Positions 59,550-64,000 of a stretch of DNA of 64,000 nucleotides are shown here, piece by piece. Positions within the stretch are counted from its first letter, which is position 1. Every line of letters starts with the position of its first letter. Made by a program: the position numbers and the translations under genes. Source of the stretch: Lepidodermella squamata (Eukaryota; Gastrotricha); contig JBLDXI010000042.1 of assembly GCA_047495785.1 (NCBI GenBank), positions 3,410,001 through 3,474,000 on the forward strand. Direction: 5' to 3'. The notes beneath the pieces were generated by a model. It had not been told where the DNA came from. It worked only from the letters and a program-made list of their open reading frames with translations, and did not search any database.

Positions 59550-59591
59550 AAAACTTGAAAATTAGATAATAAGAATAAGCAATATATTTTG

Positions 59592-61871
59592 TCAACGCAA
59601 CAAAGCTCTTTTAGCAAGTTCTTCAGGGGTATGGACGTCTGATGTTCTTTTGCGAGTCTCAACTGGTTTGGATTTGCAGGACGTGGAATGCGAACCCGGA
59701 ACCGCCGCACCAGGTAATAATAATGATTCAAGTTCCGAAAAAAGACTTTCGAATAGTGATTGGACCGCCGCAAAATCAACTTTTGATTTGACGAATTCTC
59801 GAATATTTTCCAACATTTGTTTTCTCGAGCCAACTTCAGCATTCTGCACCTCGAGGAATTTAGCATACAAAACTTTAACAGCTTTTGCTTCTTCGCTTTT
59901 TCGGGACTGCTGACTAGAACTGGCTGATCCGGAAGATGAAACTCGACATGTATCGCTCTCATAACTCGACTGTTTCATCTCCTTTTCAGATTCGGGAATA
60001 ACATTAGAATTTACCAACTTAAGGCGCATAAGAGCATCATGAAACCAGGGTTCTCGCCCCTTCTTCGAGTCCGTAATCACGGCTGATCGAAAGCATTCGG
60101 CCAAGTTGGGGCTGACCAAGGAAATTTCCTAAATTAGATCAATTTATCAAATTCGTGTGAGTCTCAATCGCCACAGGCCCTTTTCAACTAATACCTTGTG
60201 TACATTTTCGAGGAATCTGGAAAAATGATCAGGAATGATAAAGCGATCAAGGCACGTCGTATAAATAGAAGACATCAATGCCGAAACAGCTTCTTCGAAT
60301 GATGTTTTCGAAAGCGAGCACAAAGTTCGCTTGACAGCAGCCACAGTTTCATCATTAGGATTTTTATTTTTCGATAGCTCGGAAATCAATCGAGCCAGCT
60401 TCGTTTTCAGATCTTCCTCAATTTTCAAATCGAAATAACGGCAATGCACTAGTAGACCTTTCGCAGCATTTTTCTTCTCTCTTTTAGACAGGCGATCAGT
60501 ATTGGGACGATACTTTCTCGATTTGATGGACTTGAGTTCAGAATATCTCTGCGAAAAAATCTTCACATCCAAAATGAAATAAAATTCGGTTTGATTACAA
60601 AAACGAGTTCTTACTTTATGGATCTCTGAAGTATTCTGCAGAGCCTCTCGCGATTCGGTATCATCCGCATCAGAGTTCTTCAAATGATCAATCAATAATT
60701 TAGAATGGGTGACGATAACTGCCGAAGATTTTTCATCGAACTGCCAAGATAAATTAGTTGCCAAATTGTTAAAACTTTGTAAAATAAGGTAGATCGCTTT
60801 GAATTTCGACCGGCTGGCTTTCCGAGAGCCAAAATAATCGAGTAGGTATCCGAAATCCAGGACGCGGCGTTTACATAAAACAGCGTTGAAGCTAGAAAAA
60901 TTAGTCAATTATTTTTAAAAACTGTTAATTAAATAATTTATATACCTCGCAATCTTGGCGAGGTCAGACTTGATTTCAACATGCGAAATGCGATTCTCGA
61001 ACCAACTTTTGGTGAAATCTGGAAACAAATTGGGCGATTTCTGAAACAAAATTGTACGCGATTCCGCATGAAAGAAGTTCGAATTGCTTACCTCCAGAAG
61101 TTTCGACAGTAATAATTGAGATACCCCAGAAAAATGCTGCGATTTGAACATTTCGTCCAAAATAACGTCGATATGGCAACGTAATGCCGCGGTATTTCGC
61201 TTTGTTTGGAGGATAACTGGCTCGATCTGATTGAAATTATATTGAAATCTTTCGACAGAATCCGTCAAGAGTTGAATCACTAATCGACGTGTTACGTCTG
61301 TATCAGTCTCAACAGATTCAATTTGAGCTCGGTTTTCCATAGGGACAGCTGAAAGGGAAATGTAAAAAACTGTTCATTTTTATAGAAAATCATTATGCAC
61401 CTCTCCTTCGAACGAAACGACTTTTTAAATACTTTTCAATATCGCGCATTTCTTCCGAACAGTTGCAATCAGATTTAAACTGATGCACCATGTCAGTTAA
61501 CAGGCTGGCGTTTTCGTCCCAGATGAATGAACATGATTTGACTTTGTTGGATCGCTCGTCGAGTTGATCGATAAATCGTATCAGTTCGAACATGCACGCA
61601 ATAGCAACCGAATTCTGCCGCTGTTTCGCCAAGTTTTCAAACATGTTGCAAAACGCATTGCTTCCAATGAGATTGCGGTTTACGAGCATATTTAGAGAAC
61701 TAAAAATTTAACAAGATTCAACAATTTTATGGAAAAATAAATAAAATTGAGTAGAACTTACTTTAAGCGCTGAAAGTTAGCCACGAAGGAACGCTCAAGT
61801 GGATGTGGAATCTTGGCTGCATATGTTTCAAGAGATTCTCTGAGTGAATAGCGATGTTTGGCAGGTTCAGC
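59592..61871 (-). CDS. Gene D: divergent helical member of the array, at least 642 aa, 5' end unresolved
   Basis: Exons: 61871-61762, 61699-61401, 61348-61092, 61040-60946, 60891-60615, 60548-60195, 60128-59592; they sum to 1929 nt in a consistent frame, but no initiating ATG lies in the first exon. Two central-type modules are seen (L-N-M-L-V-N-R-N-L-I-G; S-W-F-E-N-R-I with F-N-A-V-L-C-K-R-R-V). Exon 6 resembles only the first MIF4G helices (T-K-L-A-R-L-I-S-E-L-S). The canonical second half of MIF4G is missing and a Ser-rich tail follows, ending S-C-K-S-K-P-V-E-T-R-K-R, a degenerate form of the family signature. An ATG exon at 62154 (MSKKIVKLGKPQ) is possible but its splice phase does not fit directly. 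The gene may begin upstream of the window or be 5'-truncated by the insertions at 62-64 kb. Confidence 0.68.
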
Positions 61872-63240
61872 CTAAAATTAAGAATTAGAAAGCAAGCATA
61901 AATACTTCCAGCTGAAATATCATTTTTCTGCCTTTGCCCTCTCCCAACTCTCCCTACATTATGAATTTTGAAGAAAATAAAACGTCATTTCTATTCAAAC
62001 GTCGAGTTCGGCGCGCTAGGCTGTCATCCGAAAAACGAATTATTCGTCTTATTCGGCCATTATGAACGTTGCATGTCAGACACTGCCTGCAATCGCATCT
62101 TGACTTACCCTGGATTATTTGAGGCTTTCCCAATTTCACTATTTTTTTGCTCATCCAGATGATGTCCGTTACTTGGTACTGGGTTACATGCGACTGTGAC
62201 GATGACGGTGCTGATCACTTATTTATTCCGATGAGCTATTAATTATTTTAAATCTCGTGAACTCGTGAAATTTCAATACTTAGAATCAATAATTTTGAGC
62301 AATAAAAATTGGCGGCGCCATTGGGAGCCGACATGCGCTTCGCTTTTAGTAGTGCCGACAGGCTGGCTTGTGAGGAAGTGATCCAATTGTTGTACTCGAT
62401 CGATTCGCCGATTCCCTTCTCGAGGTAATATTAAGGCAGCCAGCGATCACTTCAATTTTCGCGTCCATGGTGAAATGCGCCACCCTCATTGAAGTTCTCG
62501 AACCCGGCGATACATTCACGACAATGACAACGAGATGAACAACCGCCTGTATCACATGAGATCTAAACTCCATGATCGTCTCAACTTTGAAGGAGATTAT
62601 GTATCAGTCTAATCCATTCGTGCATACTTACAAGTAAGCCGCCGAACTACTCAGCTCACCTGTCATGAGACCGCTACTGATGAGCTTGGTTTAAAGGTTC
62701 AGCTGATTGCCCAATTTCGATCCACGAACGATCCTCTTTATATATTCATTACAAGCAGCGGGAACGTGGTAATCTTTTTAGAAGCTCCAAGCCGTGGCAA
62801 GGGTCGTGCTAGCCTGAATTAACTGCCAACGTAGTTGACGCCCCTTGGCAGAGGTCAGTCAAAGTTGACTCACTCCGATAAATCACGACTGAAAAATTAG
62901 TCATTCTTCTCGTCATCACAATATAAATACTTTGTTCATTCGATTGCCATCACAGCTTATTGCATGTCTCCTATTCTTTACACACACGAAGTAAACACTC
63001 TTCAATCTTTAATTGGTTCTTTCATGAACGTAGTTGCTAGCCCCTATGGTAATTCGGATGAAATGCTGCGATGCAAATTCCACCATCTTGTGAATTATGC
63101 CACTCAGGTTATCGACTACGGAAAGCAGCGATTTCATTCAAACTTTAAATTCACGAGGGCTCTGTGCTCTGTCACGCAATAAAAACTATATCTCTAACCA
63201 TAAAAACCCCGCTAAGCAGATCGCGGATGCTTGTCCACTA
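61872..63240. other. Region upstream of gene D, no supported gene
   Basis: Contains a possible but phase-incompatible first exon (minus, start 62154) and short plus-strand frames (for example 62964-63182) without recognised identity. No clear promoter or repeat was identified. If the array is one transcription unit, its promoter would be expected here or to the right of the window. Confidence 0.4.
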
Positions 63241-63942
63241 CTGGACAAAATGTTTTGCGCATGCCCATTTTTAGCGTTTTTACACCCTAGCACGTGTCTT
63301 GAATCCATCTGGTGTTGTTTTTTGTTTTTCTTTAACAAATGTTGTCAAAATGGCAGGAAATGGTCTTTATAAACAACTTTGATCATCCTGAAGCTTCATT
63401 CATATCAGTTTCTACGTTTATGAATGGTATTTACTGCCTTTCAAAGAGGTCAAATTATCGGCCTTTCCAAAGTTTCTAACCCTCGCCAAATCGCATTACA
63501 GCTCGGACTTTCAATCAGGACAGTTCAGCACTTCGTCAAAACATATCGCGAAACCGGTCAAACAGAGGCGAAGAAGTCTACGGGTCGGCCGAAGAAAATA
63601 ACGCCCCGAAAACAACGCCGAATCGCCCGTTCAGCTTCAGCTGATCGCCGGAAACCTTCGCCGGATTTGAGGTTCTGACGTTTATTTACTTGTTTATAAT
63701 TCTTTATTTACTTGACGTCGAGGAGTCAGAGTCAAGTTGATTTCGGCTGTAAATAAAGAATTATAAACGTCAGAACCTCAAATTAGGGTCAAATCAGCTC
63801 AGGATGATCAAAGTTGTTTATAAAGACCATTTCCTGCCATTTTGACAACATTTGTTAAAGAAAAACAACACCAGATGGATTCAAGACACTTGCTAGGGTG
63901 TAAAAACGCTAAAAATGGGCATGCGCAAAACATTTTGTCCAG
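63241..63942. mobile_element. Tc1/mariner-type element with 150-bp inverted repeats, internally deleted
   Basis: The left arm starts CTGGACAAAATGTTTTGCGC (63241) and runs to about 63390; the right arm (about 63800-63942) ends GCGCAAAACATTTTGTCCAG. A second inner inverted repeat (GAGGTTCTGACGTTTAT near 63669, its complement near 63760-63779) follows the coding frame. Total 702 bp, far shorter than an autonomous Tc1 element of about 1.6 kb. Confidence 0.85.
63424..63678 (+). pseudogene. Tc1-like transposase, DNA-binding part only (84 residues)
   Basis: The frame reads R-G-Q-I-I-G-L, then a helix-turn-helix (R-Q-I-A-L-Q-L-G-L-S-I-R-T-V-Q), V-K-T-Y-R-E-T-G, then T-G-R-P-K-K-I-T-P-R-K-Q-R-R-I. 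This is the paired-like N-terminal domain with the GRPR-type hook of Tc1 transposases. It stops at D-L-R-F just inside the inner hairpin; the DDE catalytic domain is absent. Confidence 0.8.
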
Positions 63943-64000
63943 TTAATTTTTAAATCATGCACTTTTCATCATCACATCATCACATTTTGTTTTAAATCAT

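Noticed and set aside
62154-62154. First exon of gene D at the ATG 62154
   Set aside because: Its donor leaves phase 1 while the next exon needs phase 0; joining them creates an immediate stop, so it is only mentioned as a possibility.
1-64000. rRNA, tRNA or spliced-leader RNA genes
   Set aside because: No recognisable rRNA core sequence, tRNA A/B-box pair with cloverleaf, or short repeated leader with donor and Sm-like site was found by eye. A covariance-model scan would be decisive.

Overview
The window is eukaryotic, from a metazoan. Evidence: AT-rich DNA, introns of about 45-65 nt with GT...TTTTCAG/TTTTAG ends, and gene-to-gene gaps of only 39-233 nt, each with a 3' splice-acceptor-like sequence just before the downstream ATG. 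This is the layout of operons resolved by spliced-leader trans-splicing. Intron style is nematode-like, but the only telomere-type repeat (TTAGGG)n is not the rhabditid TTAGGC, so the phylum is left open. No rRNA, tRNA or spliced-leader gene was recognised.

Main content: from about 61.9 kb down to the left edge the minus strand carries eleven consecutive, collinear, related genes. Most encode long alpha-helical (HEAT-type) proteins built from three modules: (1) an N-terminal MIF4G-like module with an inserted H-x-H...C motif, (2) a central helical module, sometimes repeated, and (3) in most copies a convincing C-terminal MIF4G domain, the fold of eIF4G, PAIP1, UPF2 and CBP80, followed by a charged tail with a C-K-x-E-P signature. 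Transcription order: D (5' end unresolved), EF (1150 aa), G (1090 aa), H (314 aa, one module), C (1043 aa, GC-rich, three central modules), I (decayed pseudogene), K (815 aa), J (875 aa), B (931 aa), A (903 aa), A0 (partial, one module). Exon phases close exactly for A, B, J, K, C, H, G and EF (total coding length divisible by three), so these models are well supported although no RNA data were available. A, B, J, K and I form one subfamily with near-identical exon lengths; EF and G form a second; H and A0 are short single-module relatives.

Mobile DNA: each long gene has one or two introns swollen to 1.1-4.4 kb by transposon debris: Ty3/gypsy-like fragments, a 5'-truncated LINE with target duplication, MULE and FLYWCH fragments, several foldback/MITE elements (one with TTAGGG repeats inside), and dispersed repeats. 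None of the short gaps between genes is invaded. The right end (62-64 kb) holds a Tc1/mariner-type element with 150-bp inverted repeats that keeps only the DNA-binding part of a transposase.

Working hypothesis: a polycistronic, lineage-specific expansion of MIF4G/HEAT scaffold genes, probably acting in mRNA binding, translation or RNA decay. The domain assignment rests on pattern comparison by eye; the specific function is not known.
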